This document shows, piece after piece, positions 19,443 through 28,377 of a stretch of 39,866 nt of DNA. The notes below the pieces were generated by a model that made no database searches, was not told the origin of the DNA, and worked only from the letters and a program-made list of their open reading frames with translations. This DNA comes from Parendozoicomonas sp. Alg238-R29. GTDB taxonomy: Bacteria > Pseudomonadota > Gammaproteobacteria > Pseudomonadales > Endozoicomonadaceae. The number at the start of each line of letters is the position of its first letter. The stretch's first letter is position 1. The DNA is taken from positions 1 to 39,866 of the forward strand of contig NZ_CAMZOG010000041.1 of NCBI RefSeq assembly GCF_947331445.1, read 5' to 3'. The position numbers and the translations under genes were made by a program.

Positions 19443-20119
19443 ATGTGTCGTTCAGGTTGCAGGTGTCGTTCAGGTCGCAGGTGTCGTTCAGGTTGCAGGC
19501 TTTCTTTTGTAAGAGCTGTTTTATCCTGTTTTTATATTTTCTGGTGTTCGTCGTCCTATTTATGGGCAGAACTGAGTGAAGATCAGGCTGCAGAACAAAC
19601 ATTACCGGCTGTTTGCCTGTTTGGTGCCCGAGATTATGAGCGGGATGAAAAAGCTGTCTGCTATGTCCTCGATAAGTCGGAAGAACGCGCATCCCTTAAC
19701 ATCCCCTCTTACCTTAACGATAAACTCTCGTTGATATGTTCAGTCACCCCGATTTTAAAGGGCGAAAGAAAACCATAACCCGCAGTCATGCCTATATCAG
19801 CGATATTGGCTGGGATGATGAAGTTGATGGCTTCAGGCTCAGTAAGCGTAAGCCCTTAGAGTGGGAGGCGGCGGTTAACTTAATGTACGACTCTGGTAAC
19901 AAAGCGAGCTTCTACCATCAACATCGTCCAGGCAGTCATAACTCTTATCAGAGTGATGACTATATTGATGAAATATTCTCGCTGGGTTCCAATCAGGATG
20001 TGTCTATTTACTCTTTAGTGTCGCCAGAACATCGGAGAAAACAGCACCACCAGAGTAAAGATTTCCAGTCGTCCAAGAAGCATGGCGAAAGAAAGAATCC
20101 ATTTGGCGGTATTGGGTAG
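19443..20119 (+). pseudogene. Broken beta/gamma-crystallin-like gene
   Basis: Two overlapping frames look like pieces of one gene. The first (19443-19778, 111 aa) has a Cys/Arg repeat N terminus, a hydrophobic export-like stretch (FVRAVLSCFYIFWCSSS) and a crystallin-like motif (VCLFGARDYERDEKAVCY, then IPSYLNDKLSLI). The second frame (19736-20119, 127 aa) begins MFSHPDFKGRKKTITRS and continues WDDEVDGFRL, which looks like the next Greek-key motif. The linker normally joining such motifs is missing, suggesting a small out-of-frame deletion near 19730-19740. The last 105 bp of the second frame run antisense through the 3' end of trkH. It could alternatively be a two-gene overlap, but that seems less likely. 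Confidence 0.5.
19445..19498 (+). repeat. Three tandem 18-bp repeats
   Basis: The unit GTGTCGTTCAGGTTGCAG occurs three times back to back (19445-19462, 19463-19480, 19481-19498), with a single C-for-T change in the middle copy. In the plus-strand frame it encodes CRSGCR, CRSGRR and CRSGCR at the extreme N terminus of the crystallin-like frame. Being 18 bp, copy-number change would keep the frame. Confidence 0.9.
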
Positions 20120-21463
20120 TCCTTGATAGTTAGCAGACGCTTCCCCAAGGGCTGGCCCAAGGTTGTTTAAACATGAAGCAACTGTTGAGAAGGCTGTTGT
20201 CAGGTCCAGGCCTGTGGCCAACAGAGCCAGATCCATAATAATGAACAGGAAAATATAAGCTGAGAAGAATCCCCACACAGCTTCAGCGACTCTGTCAGGA
20301 ACCGCCCTCTTCCCCAGTTTTATGGCAAATATCGCATTAGGGTGAATGAGCCGTTTAAGTTCCCGTGAGCCTTGCTTAAAAATCAGAATGATACGGATAA
20401 CTTTCATTCCGCCACCAGTTGAGCCCGCGCATGCACCGGAGAAACTGGTAAGGAACAACAGCATTGGCAGGAATATTGGCCAGAGTGAGAAGTCAGAAAT
20501 AGAGAACCCGGTTGTGGTTGCCACTGAAACCACTTCAAACACACCGTAACGCACGGCGTCCCAGTTTGTATAAGTGCCAGTAAAGTGAAGGGCTACCACA
20601 GTAATAACGCCGACAAATAAAAGTATACCGAGGTATCCCCTCACCTCAGGATCCTGCAAATAATAAAGAGGGTTACGGCTTTGCAGGGCAAAGTAATGCA
20701 ACGCGAAGTTCATGCCAGACAGCACCATAAAAAATACAGCGATGCCTTCAATAAGTGCGCTGTCAAAATGTCCAATGCTGGCGTCGTATGTTGAGAAGCC
20801 ACCTATCGCAACAGTTGAGAAACTATGGGAGATTGCGTCAAACAGATTCATCCCTGCCAGCCAGTAAGCCAGCGCGCAGATAATGGTCATAGCCAGATAA
20901 AGATACCAAAGAGTTTTGGCTGTCTCTGCAATACGGGGTTGAAGCTTTCTGTCTTTGATTGGGCCTGGAGCTTCAGTGCGATACAGCTGCATGCCGCCAA
21001 TGCCAAGCATGGGAAGAATGGCTACAGCCAATACAATAATTCCCATACCCCCCAGCCATTGGAGTTGTTGACGATAAAACAGAATGGATCGTGGCAGGGT
21101 TTCAATATTGGTAAGAACGGTTGCCCCTGTCGTTGTTAAACCAGACATCGCTTCAAAGAAAGCATCGGTAAACGATAGAGCTGGTAAATCCATCAACAGA
21201 AATGGAATAGAAGCAAACAGGCTGAGAACCAGCCAAAACAAAACGGTAATGAGAAAGCCGTCTCTGGGTCTTAACTCATGACGGGTACGGTAGAACGGTA
21301 ACCAGCACCCTGCACCGGTGAGAATAGTTACTAGAAATGTGTAAGAAAAAAGAGTGATTTCCGGTTCGTTGTAAATCCAGGCAACGAACATGGGAGGGAG
21401 GCTTGCCAGGCTAAACAGAACCAGCAGGACCCCAAGAATCCGAAAAATAACCGAAGGGTGCAT
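20015..21463 (-). CDS. trkH: Trk system potassium uptake protein TrkH
   Basis: TrkH is the K+-translocating membrane subunit of the Trk system. The 482-residue protein matches the E. coli length and contains about ten membrane segments. The four selectivity-loop regions are visible: SGLTTTGATVLTNIE, FSTVAIGGFSTYDASI, VATTTGFSISDFSLWP and ASCLNNLGPAL. ACAGSTGGGMKVIRI and the C-terminal GRLEIFTLVVLFSPMFW are also present. The regulatory partner TrkA is encoded upstream on the same strand, 107 bp away, so an operon is likely. The last 105 bp overlap the antisense end of the crystallin-like frame. Confidence 0.97.
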   Translation of the reverse strand: MHPSVIFRILGVLLVLFSLASLPPMFVAWIYNEPEITLFSYTFLVTILTGAGCWLPFYRTRHELRPRDGFLITVLFWLVLSLFASIPFLLMDLPALSFTDAFFEAMSGLTTTGATVLTNIETLPRSILFYRQQLQWLGGMGIIVLAVAILPMLGIGGMQLYRTEAPGPIKDRKLQPRIAETAKTLWYLYLAMTIICALAYWLAGMNLFDAISHSFSTVAIGGFSTYDASIGHFDSALIEGIAVFFMVLSGMNFALHYFALQSRNPLYYLQDPEVRGYLGILLFVGVITVVALHFTGTYTNWDAVRYGVFEVVSVATTTGFSISDFSLWPIFLPMLLFLTSFSGACAGSTGGGMKVIRIILIFKQGSRELKRLIHPNAIFAIKLGKRAVPDRVAEAVWGFFSAYIFLFIIMDLALLATGLDLTTAFSTVASCLNNLGPALGEASANYQGLPNTAKWILSFAMLLGRLEIFTLVVLFSPMFWRH

Positions 21464-21521
21464 GAACCCGTTGTGCTCCCCACAGACAGAAAAGCTGCCT
21501 GCAAAAATAATTTGTTGTTCG

Positions 21522-21540
21522 GAGCCTGTTAAACAGGCTC
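21522..21540. other. Short hairpin in trkA-trkH gap
   Basis: GAGCCTG (21522-21528) and CAGGCTC (21534-21540) form a perfect 7-bp stem with a 5-nt loop in the 107-bp gap between trkA and trkH. There is no adjacent T run, so it is more likely an mRNA-processing or stability element than a terminator. Confidence 0.5.
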
Positions 21541-21570
21541 TCGTATCTATTGTTCTGTGTTATGGAACCT

Positions 21571-22944
21571 TTAGAAGAAAGCTATGCCTACCTGGAACAG
21601 CTTCTCAACTTCGGTTATACGCTTCTTGTCTGTAAGGAACAAGATAACGTGGTCGCCAGCCTCTATTTCAATATGGTCGTGGGCGATAAGAACCTCGTCG
21701 TTCCGAACAATGGCACCAATAGTTGTTCCTGGTGGAAGTGCGACCTCACCAATTGTGTTCCCAACAACCTTGGAGCTGTGTTTGTCACCATGGGCGATAG
21801 CCTCAAAGGCTTCAGCCGCGCCACGGCGAAGTGAGTGAACATTTACTACATCTCCGCGCCTTACATGACGAAGAAGACTTCCGATGGTCACCAGTTGTGG
21901 AGATATAGCGATATCGATCTCACCGCCCTGTACAAGGTCGACATAGGCCGGATTATTAATCAGGGTCATCACTTTGCGGGCACCCAATCGTTTGGCCAGC
22001 ATCGACGACATCACATTGGCTTCGTCATCATTGGTTAGGGCGATAAATATATCGGTGCCCTCAATGCTTTCCGACTGAAGAAGATCTTTGTCAGAAGCAC
22101 TGCCGTTAAACACGATAGTTTTATTCAGGTCTTGAGACAGCTGATGACAGCGAGCCAGATTTTGTTCAATTATCTTAACGTTGTAACGATCTTCAATTGC
22201 CTGAGCCAGCCTCAGACCGATATTACCGCCGCCAGCAATAATTATGCGTTTGTAATCCTGATCAAGGCGGCGCAACTCACTCATCACATCGCGGATGTGG
22301 CGACGGTCAGCGATAAAGAACACCTCATCGTCGGCTTCAATAACCGTAGTGCCTCCAGGTGTAATCGCTTTACCACGGCGAAAAATAGCCGCCACCCGGG
22401 TATCAACATTAGGCATATGTTCCCGGATCGTGCGCAACTCCTGGTTTACCAAAGGCCCGCCGTAATAAGCTTTTACCGCTACCATTTGCAGGCGGCCATT
22501 GGCAAAGTCCAGAACCTGCAAAGCTCCGGGATGCTCTATCAAGCGCTTTATGTGGTTGGTAACCACTTGCTCCGGGCTGATGAGTACATCAACGGGAAAA
22601 GCTTCTTCGCTGAATAAACCTGTTCTGGTGAGATAAGCAGTTTGCCTGATGCGGGCAATTTTTGTTGGTGTGTGAAACATGGTGAAGGCTATCTGACAAG
22701 CTACCATATTGACTTCATCACTGTTGGTTACAGCAACCAGCATATCGGCATCATCGGCACCGGCCTGTTTTAAAACAGACGGAAAAGATGCCATACCGTG
22801 AACTGTGCGGATATCCATACGCTCCTGAAGCTCTCTCAAGCGTTCGGCGTTGGTATCTACAACGGTAATATCATTTTCTTCGTTAGCCAGATTTTCGGCC
22901 AGGGTGCCGCCAACCTGCCCGGCACCCAGAATGATAATTTTCAT
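21571..22944 (-). CDS. trkA: Trk system potassium regulator TrkA
   Basis: TrkA is the peripheral NAD(H)/ATP-binding regulator that gates TrkH. The 457-residue product shows the two-fold architecture of the family: RCK-N Rossmann motif 1 ([18 protein letters not shown], residues 3-20) with a following RCK-C, then a second Rossmann motif ([19 protein letters not shown], about 234-252) and second RCK-C. Its length equals E. coli TrkA (458). It lies 6 bp after rsmB and before trkH, the order known in Pseudomonas-type origin regions. Confidence 0.98.
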   Translation of the reverse strand: MKIIILGAGQVGGTLAENLANEENDITVVDTNAERLRELQERMDIRTVHGMASFPSVLKQAGADDADMLVAVTNSDEVNMVACQIAFTMFHTPTKIARIRQTAYLTRTGLFSEEAFPVDVLISPEQVVTNHIKRLIEHPGALQVLDFANGRLQMVAVKAYYGGPLVNQELRTIREHMPNVDTRVAAIFRRGKAITPGGTTVIEADDEVFFIADRRHIRDVMSELRRLDQDYKRIIIAGGGNIGLRLAQAIEDRYNVKIIEQNLARCHQLSQDLNKTIVFNGSASDKDLLQSESIEGTDIFIALTNDDEANVMSSMLAKRLGARKVMTLINNPAYVDLVQGGEIDIAISPQLVTIGSLLRHVRRGDVVNVHSLRRGAAEAFEAIAHGDKHSSKVVGNTIGEVALPPGTTIGAIVRNDEVLIAHDHIEIEAGDHVILFLTDKKRITEVEKLFQVGIAFF

Positions 22945-22950
22945 GAAAGC

Positions 22951-24270
22951 TCAGTTGATCTTTTCTTTTCGTAGACGACAGTAAAAGAAACCGTCATGAC
23001 TGCCTGCCTTGGGCAGTAGCTGCAAGCCAAATCCGGTATCAATACCACATTCGCTTATTGGGGTATCCTGCACCGCATTTGCTGTTCGGGCAAGAAAGCT
23101 GTCGATCTGGCGGCTGTTTTCTTCCGGCAGAATTGAACAGGTTGCGTAAACCATCGTTCCACCAGGCTTTAAAAGTGACCACATAGCATCAAGAATTTTG
23201 CCCTGAAGCTCTGCCAGTTGAGTAATATCTTCTGGTCTGCGCAGTAATTTAATATCCGGGTGCCGGCGTATTACCCCGGTTGCAGAACATGGTGCATCAA
23301 GAAGAATACGGTCGTATTGTTGTTTGTCCCACCACTCTTCTGGTTTGCTGGCATCCCCTTGTATAACACCGGCTTGCAGCTCAAGACGTTCAAGGTTTTC
23401 TTCCACTCGTTCCAGTCGTTTGGCTTCAAGATCCAGTGCAGTCATATCCAGGTTTTCAGTACTTTCCAGAAGATGACAGGTTTTACCACCGGGAGCGGCA
23501 CAGGCATCCAGTACACGATCACCGGCTTTACATTCAAGCATGGCTGCAGAGAGTTGTGCTGCTTCATCCTGAACGCTGACCAGACCATCGGTAAATCCTG
23601 GAAGGTTGTCCACAGATGTTGGCTCACCAAGCTGAATGCCGTGGAAAGAAAACTGACAATAATTGGCTTTTATATCTGCAGCCTGGAGTTTCTCCATATA
23701 TTCAGTGCATGACACTTTTGAGCTATTCACGCGGAGAGTCATTGGAGCCTGGCTGTTTGTTCCGGCAATAATGGAATCCAAATGTTCAGGCCAGCGCTTG
23801 GCCAGTTTTCCATACAGCCAGTCTGGCATTTCGCTGAGAGCAGCAGGTTGGGAAACAAACTTGCGTAATGTCTCTTCTTCTCTTTGAGCATTACGAAGAA
23901 CTGCATTCACGAGCCCGTTGGCCCAGTTTTTCTTCAAACCTTTTACCGCTGTAACCGACTCGCCAATAGCTGCGTGCGCTGGAATACGGGTATGAAATAA
24001 CTGACAAAGACCAAGGAGCATAATCGCTTTAACATCGGCATCTTTGTTCTTTAGCGGTTTACTCAACAACTGGTCGAGAACAGCGTTTAGGGAAAACCAG
24101 TGTCGTAGTGTCGTATAGCAAAGCTGGCGCAACAACGGTTGGTCACGGCTCTCAATATCAGCTTCGGCAACAGGAAGTGCAGTTGCCAGAGATTCACCAT
24201 TAATAACCTTGGCAATTACTTTTGCGGCAAGCAGACGTACTGGCTTTTTCGCTGCTCTTCTCTCACCCAT
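22951..24270 (-). CDS. rsmB: 16S rRNA (cytosine-967-C5)-methyltransferase RsmB
   Basis: RsmB uses S-adenosylmethionine to methylate C967 of 16S rRNA. The 439-residue protein has an N-terminal NusB-like RNA-binding domain (about 1-135), the SAM motif DACAAPGGKTCHLLE (about 255-270), the motif IV catalytic Cys in LLDAPCSATGVIRRHPDIK, and the motif VI Cys in VYATCSILPEEN. Its ATG overlaps the fmt TGA by one base, and trkA starts 6 bp after its stop, so fmt-rsmB-trkA is a tight operon. Confidence 0.98.
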   Translation of the reverse strand: MGERRAAKKPVRLLAAKVIAKVINGESLATALPVAEADIESRDQPLLRQLCYTTLRHWFSLNAVLDQLLSKPLKNKDADVKAIMLLGLCQLFHTRIPAHAAIGESVTAVKGLKKNWANGLVNAVLRNAQREEETLRKFVSQPAALSEMPDWLYGKLAKRWPEHLDSIIAGTNSQAPMTLRVNSSKVSCTEYMEKLQAADIKANYCQFSFHGIQLGEPTSVDNLPGFTDGLVSVQDEAAQLSAAMLECKAGDRVLDACAAPGGKTCHLLESTENLDMTALDLEAKRLERVEENLERLELQAGVIQGDASKPEEWWDKQQYDRILLDAPCSATGVIRRHPDIKLLRRPEDITQLAELQGKILDAMWSLLKPGGTMVYATCSILPEENSRQIDSFLARTANAVQDTPISECGIDTGFGLQLLPKAGSHDGFFYCRLRKEKIN

Positions 24271-25256
24271 CAGGACAGCTCTACCTTGGAAAAGGGTGAA
24301 TTAAAGAGAGTGCCGGGCGCAAACATCTCTTTACGACTGTTCAGAAGATCCAGAACATTCATGGCTTTACTGCCGGGCAGTTGCAGTTTCTTCAAACGCA
24401 AAACACCTTCGCCGCAGGCTACATCGATACCCTTTTTATCTGCACGAATAATAGTGCCAGGAGTAGCATTAGAGCTTTCCTCTAAGGGAGATGCTTCCCA
24501 GATGCGGGTGCGCTTGTCCTGCTGTTCGGCATCCTGAAGCATCCAGGCAACCGGCCATGGGTTAAAACCACGAATCTGGCAATCCAGTTCGGCTGCCGAA
24601 CGGTTCCAGTCTACCTGCCCTTCTCCTTTGCTCATTTTGCGAGCGTAAGTGGCCAGATCATCATTTTGCTTTTCAGGCTGGAGAGTTCCTGTACTGATCA
24701 TGGAAAGGGTTTCGATTAGAGCCGGCCCTCCCAGTTCTGCCAGACGATCATAAAGGTCCTGGCTGGTGTCAGTCGGATTGATTGGGCAGGTCACCTTCAG
24801 CAGCATGTCGCCAGTATCCAGCCCTTCATCCATTTGCATAATAGTGACGCCAGATTCTTGGTCTCCGGAAGCCACTGCGCGCTGAATAGGAGCTGCACCA
24901 CGCCAGCGGGGCAGAATGGAACCGTGAACATTAATGCAACCATGCACAGGTGTTTCCAGAACAACCTTTGGCAAGATCAGGCCGTAAGCCACAACAATCA
25001 TCAAATCCGCGTTCAGAGCTGACAGCTCTTGCTGTGCTTCTTCATTCCGAAGGCTCTTTGGCTGATACACAGGAAGGTCATGTTTGAGTGCCAGCTCTTT
25101 TACCGGGCTAGGGGTGAGCTTACGTCCACGACCCGCCGGGCGATCAGGTTGAGTATAAACAGCAATAACTTCGTGCTCGCTGTCGAGAACGGACTGAAGA
25201 TGTATGGCGGCAAACTCAGGGGTGCCGGCAAAGACAATACGTAGTGCTTTGCTCAT
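24270..25256 (-). CDS. fmt: Methionyl-tRNA formyltransferase
   Basis: Fmt formylates initiator Met-tRNA using 10-formyltetrahydrofolate. The 328-residue protein starts [17 protein letters not shown] and carries the tRNA-acceptor loop ([17 protein letters not shown]), the catalytic Asn/His segment [20 protein letters not shown] and the downstream Asp motif [10 protein letters not shown], then a C-terminal OB-like domain. Length and order are normal. It is one-base overlapped with rsmB downstream, and separated from def by 146 bp containing a strong hairpin. Confidence 0.98.
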   Translation of the reverse strand: MSKALRIVFAGTPEFAAIHLQSVLDSEHEVIAVYTQPDRPAGRGRKLTPSPVKELALKHDLPVYQPKSLRNEEAQQELSALNADLMIVVAYGLILPKVVLETPVHGCINVHGSILPRWRGAAPIQRAVASGDQESGVTIMQMDEGLDTGDMLLKVTCPINPTDTSQDLYDRLAELGGPALIETLSMISTGTLQPEKQNDDLATYARKMSKGEGQVDWNRSAAELDCQIRGFNPWPVAWMLQDAEQQDKRTRIWEASPLEESSNATPGTIIRADKKGIDVACGEGVLRLKKLQLPGSKAMNVLDLLNSRKEMFAPGTLFNSPFSKVELS

Positions 25257-25335
25257 GGTGCTCCGGCGTCAGGAAACAAATGTAAGAGGGGAATTATCGC
25301 CTCTGGCGAGACAAAAGGGAAAAGAGAAAGGGAAA

Positions 25336-25375
25336 CAGGCGGAGTGTCGTAAGGAAAAAGGCGACACTCCGCCTG
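25336..25375 (-). terminator. Strong hairpin between def and fmt
   Basis: CAGGCGGAGTGTCG (25336-25349) and CGACACTCCGCCTG (25362-25375) form a perfect 14-bp stem with a 12-nt loop. On the minus strand the stem is followed by a T-rich but interrupted tract (about 25335-25318). It may partly terminate def transcripts or act as a processing/stability element within the def-fmt unit. Confidence 0.6.
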
Positions 25376-25402
25376 AAATCAGGGTTGATCTAATACTGCT
25401 GA

Positions 25403-25912
25403 TTATTTGGCTGCAAGACGTTGGGCCTTTTCAAGCTTTTTGCGAATTCTATCGCGCTTGAGTTTGGTGAGAGCATCTACAAACAGTTTTCCATCCAGGT
25501 GATCATTTTCATGCTGAATGCAAACTGCAGGCAGGCCTTCAAACTCATGCTCAAATTCTTTGCCGTCACGATCCAGAGCTTTCACTTTTACTCGGTTCGG
25601 GCGGTCAAGGTTCTCAAAGAATCCGGGCACAGACAGGCAGCCTTCAGCAAACTCTGAGGGTTCTTCCGTCAGAGGCGTGATTTCCGGATTAATGAAAGTC
25701 CAGGCTTCTTCTCTGTCTTCAGAGAAATCCATAATAAAGATGCGTTTCTGTACATCTACCTGTGTGGCAGCCAGGCCACAGCCATCGGCGGCGTACATGG
25801 TTTCGAACATGTCGTCGATCAGTTGCTTGATCTCTTCATCAACAATCTCGACCTTTTCGCCCGGTTTACGCAAGCGAGGATCAGGAAACTCAAGAATATC
25901 GAGTTTTGCCAT
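25403..25912 (-). CDS. def: Peptide deformylase
   Basis: Def is the metallo-hydrolase that removes the N-formyl group from nascent proteins. The 169-residue protein equals E. coli Def in length. All three motifs are present: [11 protein letters not shown] (motif 1), EGCLSVPG (motif 2, metal-binding Cys) and QHENDHLDG (motif 3, HExxH). It is the first gene of the def-fmt-rsmB-trkA(-trkH) cluster; the product acts opposite to Fmt. The gene upstream is divergent, so the 201-bp gap must contain back-to-back promoters. Confidence 0.98.
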   Translation of the reverse strand: MAKLDILEFPDPRLRKPGEKVEIVDEEIKQLIDDMFETMYAADGCGLAATQVDVQKRIFIMDFSEDREEAWTFINPEITPLTEEPSEFAEGCLSVPGFFENLDRPNRVKVKALDRDGKEFEHEFEGLPAVCIQHENDHLDGKLFVDALTKLKRDRIRKKLEKAQRLAAK

Positions 25913-26113
25913 AAGTTATGTCAGCTCTGCTTTTTATATCCACTTAATCTTATTGTACGAAAACTACTCCGGGCAGGCATTAGTAATTTCTCAACAAATG
26001 GGCAGTATCACTAACAGAACATCTAGCAAAAACATCGCTTGTGGATATAACAGTGTTGTTAAGACTCATATCTAAGTAAGCCCTTTAATTTGAGGCATGA
26101 AAAGGAATCAGAT

Positions 26114-28264
26114 ATGGCCTGCTCAACGAAACCCTTCAGTCTGGGAAAGCGCGTATTTAGCGCTCGAGAGGAAGAACCTCTTCAACCAGAAGTTATACCA
26201 AAGTGTTCCGGGATGACGTGTAAGGCAGACATGAGTGTAGGCAGACTTCTTTTGTGCAACCTCGGAAAGCATGTGAATCTCGCCGACCTTGGAGCAAAGG
26301 TCTGCGTTCAGATGTCATGCCTGCCAAAAGGGGTTGTCAGCCATATGAGCCGGGAATATCTGGAGTCCCTTACAGACCAAACCCTCGCAAGTTCTAAACC
26401 TTCTGAAACCGTACTGTCTTCTTTATTCAGCAGTCAGGAGCCCATTTCCCCGGAGAGGGCCAAGGAGCTTTACGCGAAACTTGGAGGAGATGAGGGTGAC
26501 CCCAAAAAAGAGGAAGTGTTCTGGGCTGCTGTGTGCCGCAACTTTACAGGGACAACCGAGCAAAGGGAGCGGCTTGAAGCCAATCTCAAAGAATTTTTGC
26601 AGAGTTGTGAATTAACACAAGATCAGAAAGGTGTTCTGGATGAACTGCAGGAGGCGCTAGAGAGTGGGAAGTTTGGCGAGGCGGGTGAAGCCGAAAGGCT
26701 GATGCTTCTTTACCAGGAAGCAACAGACGAAGATGGTAAGAGCATTATGCATAATGTTCTCCACAATATGTGGAATCTTCATCTCATTGAAACGCTTCTT
26801 GAATGTGGTGTTGAAATCCAGCCGCCCGAACAAGACGGAGTTAATAATCCTGAATCAGAAATCAACATCGCAAAAAAAAGGGGAGATTTTTTCCTCGCCT
26901 CAAAATTACAGCTTGCCTACAACCGGCAGCAACAAAAGAAGATTGGGGGGAAGCTACCATCGGAATGGGGCTGCAATATTCTGTTCTTCCAGCACGACGA
27001 AGACAGACTGTCTTTAGAGGACGCAGAACAAGAGTTGTTTGATCTGCTGGCGAAATCCGGGAACAGGTTTACTCATGCAGCTATGTTCTCCACTGATGGC
27101 TGTGACAATACAGCAGTTCGGCTGGTTCATTGGCCCTCGCCACCGAAAAACACAGACCGTGTGGAATGTAAAGGCAGGATGCCTGTTGAGGACGCAAAAA
27201 AGGTAGCAACCAAGCTTGGGAAAAAAAGAGAACAGCTCAGAAACCATCTTAAGCTTCAGCGTCAACCCTTAGGAAGTTTTGTGTTCGAAGATGAAGAAGA
27301 TAATGTATCGACGACTCCTCCAACCCCCCCCAAAAGAATTATGTGGGGCGCGGCAAAAGGCATACTCACGGCTGCAGCTCTTAGTAATAATCCAGCCCAT
27401 GCTTTTTCGGGGAGTGTTTTTGGTGCTGCCAGCGGGAGTACATACCCGGAAGACCCCGCGGCGCAGAGTGGTGAGCAACTATTTGAACTCCTTGCCGGAT
27501 TGTCTGTATACAGTTGTGGGGGGCCTGCACTGGCATTTATGGGAGGAGCCAAACTGTTGGCGGGTGTTACCAGAAAAACTGCAAGCTACACCAAATTTGG
27601 GAAAAGCCTGCAAGATAGCCCGACGGCAGCATTTCTTGATAAACACGCTAATACTGTGCAGGCAGCAACAACCATTAGCACTGCCTTGATGGCTTTGCCT
27701 GCTTCTCACCCCCATTGGCAGACTGTTTATGCAGCAAGTGGGTCTGTATTAACACTTGCTGCTTTCGTTGAAAAATTGCGTACAAGCCCAACAGTCAGAT
27801 ATCTGGCATGTCTTGCTCTTGTTGGCGCTGTTCTGGGGGGGGCTGTTATCGTGGGAGCAGGATGGGTTACCTCCGTTTTGGCTGGTTGTACGAGTGCGGT
27901 CGAGTTTTTAACATCTACGCCAGCGGTATACATGCCCGGGCTATTTTCTGCTAATAATCTGTCAGGAATTTCGCTCTATAACTCGTTTATGGGTCCAAGA
28001 CCCAAGCGTAAGAAAACCAGCGAACAGCAGCAGGAAGATAATCGCAAGAACCTTACAGCGGATGAGCACACCAGAAGGCCGACTCTTTTATCCAGCGACT
28101 CCAGTCCAGGGACTTCCGGGCTTGATCTTGGTCAACACTCCCCACTCATTAGCGGTGCTCATTCTATCGGTTCCCCCCATAGGGATTTCACGGGGGGTGG
28201 TTCTTACATGGGAGGTGGTTCTGATACAGATGAAGAATCGGGTGACGAAAGCGCAGATAATTAG
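26114..28264 (+). CDS. Unknown large protein, ankyrin-like segment plus membrane helices
   Basis: I do not recognise this 716-residue protein. A TTG at 26090 would extend it by eight residues, but the ATG at 26114 has AAGGA 7 nt upstream and is preferred. Residues about 95-205 are acidic and helical. About 205-265 resembles one to two ankyrin repeats (DEDGKSIMHNVLHNMWNLHL, then ETLLECGVEI, then NIAKKRGDFFLASKLQ). A Pro-rich hinge (STTPPTPPKR) follows at about 400. Residues about 410-640 hold several Ala/Gly-rich hydrophobic segments, the clearest being ACLALVGAVLGGAVIVGAGW. The tail is charged and ends in a Gly/Ser/Asp-rich acidic stretch (GGGSDTDEESGDESADN). No signal peptide is seen. It sits between divergent def and lysM, which are adjacent in Pseudomonas, so it is an insertion. 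A host-directed effector is an inference. Confidence 0.85.
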   Translation: MACSTKPFSLGKRVFSAREEEPLQPEVIPKCSGMTCKADMSVGRLLLCNLGKHVNLADLGAKVCVQMSCLPKGVVSHMSREYLESLTDQTLASSKPSETVLSSLFSSQEPISPERAKELYAKLGGDEGDPKKEEVFWAAVCRNFTGTTEQRERLEANLKEFLQSCELTQDQKGVLDELQEALESGKFGEAGEAERLMLLYQEATDEDGKSIMHNVLHNMWNLHLIETLLECGVEIQPPEQDGVNNPESEINIAKKRGDFFLASKLQLAYNRQQQKKIGGKLPSEWGCNILFFQHDEDRLSLEDAEQELFDLLAKSGNRFTHAAMFSTDGCDNTAVRLVHWPSPPKNTDRVECKGRMPVEDAKKVATKLGKKREQLRNHLKLQRQPLGSFVFEDEEDNVSTTPPTPPKRIMWGAAKGILTAAALSNNPAHAFSGSVFGAASGSTYPEDPAAQSGEQLFELLAGLSVYSCGGPALAFMGGAKLLAGVTRKTASYTKFGKSLQDSPTAAFLDKHANTVQAATTISTALMALPASHPHWQTVYAASGSVLTLAAFVEKLRTSPTVRYLACLALVGAVLGGAVIVGAGWVTSVLAGCTSAVEFLTSTPAVYMPGLFSANNLSGISLYNSFMGPRPKRKKTSEQQQEDNRKNLTADEHTRRPTLLSSDSSPGTSGLDLGQHSPLISGAHSIGSPHRDFTGGGSYMGGGSDTDEESGDESADN

Positions 28265-28377
28265 TTTCGTGCACTAAACCCCATAACAGAAAGGAAATAG
28301 TGCTCGATTAGTCTTTCTGACAAGACAACTGTTAGTATTGGTTTAATACACAGAAAAATAGAACCAAGGACAGAAAT

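Noticed and set aside
22132-22617. 161-codon plus-strand open frame inside trkA
   Set aside because: It is antisense to the conserved trkA coding sequence, with no independent support.
26038-26048. DnaA box upstream of the ankyrin-like gene
   Set aside because: TGTGGATAT has one mismatch to the consensus, and single-mismatch sites are expected by chance at this window size.
28271-28319. Terminator after the large unknown gene
   Set aside because: Two short alternative stems (GCACTA/TAGTGC and CAGAAAG/CTTTCTG) exist, but they are short, mutually exclusive and lack a T run.
28317-28347. lysM promoter CTGACA/TTTAAT
   Set aside because: The spacer would be 19 bp and both boxes are imperfect, too weak to annotate.
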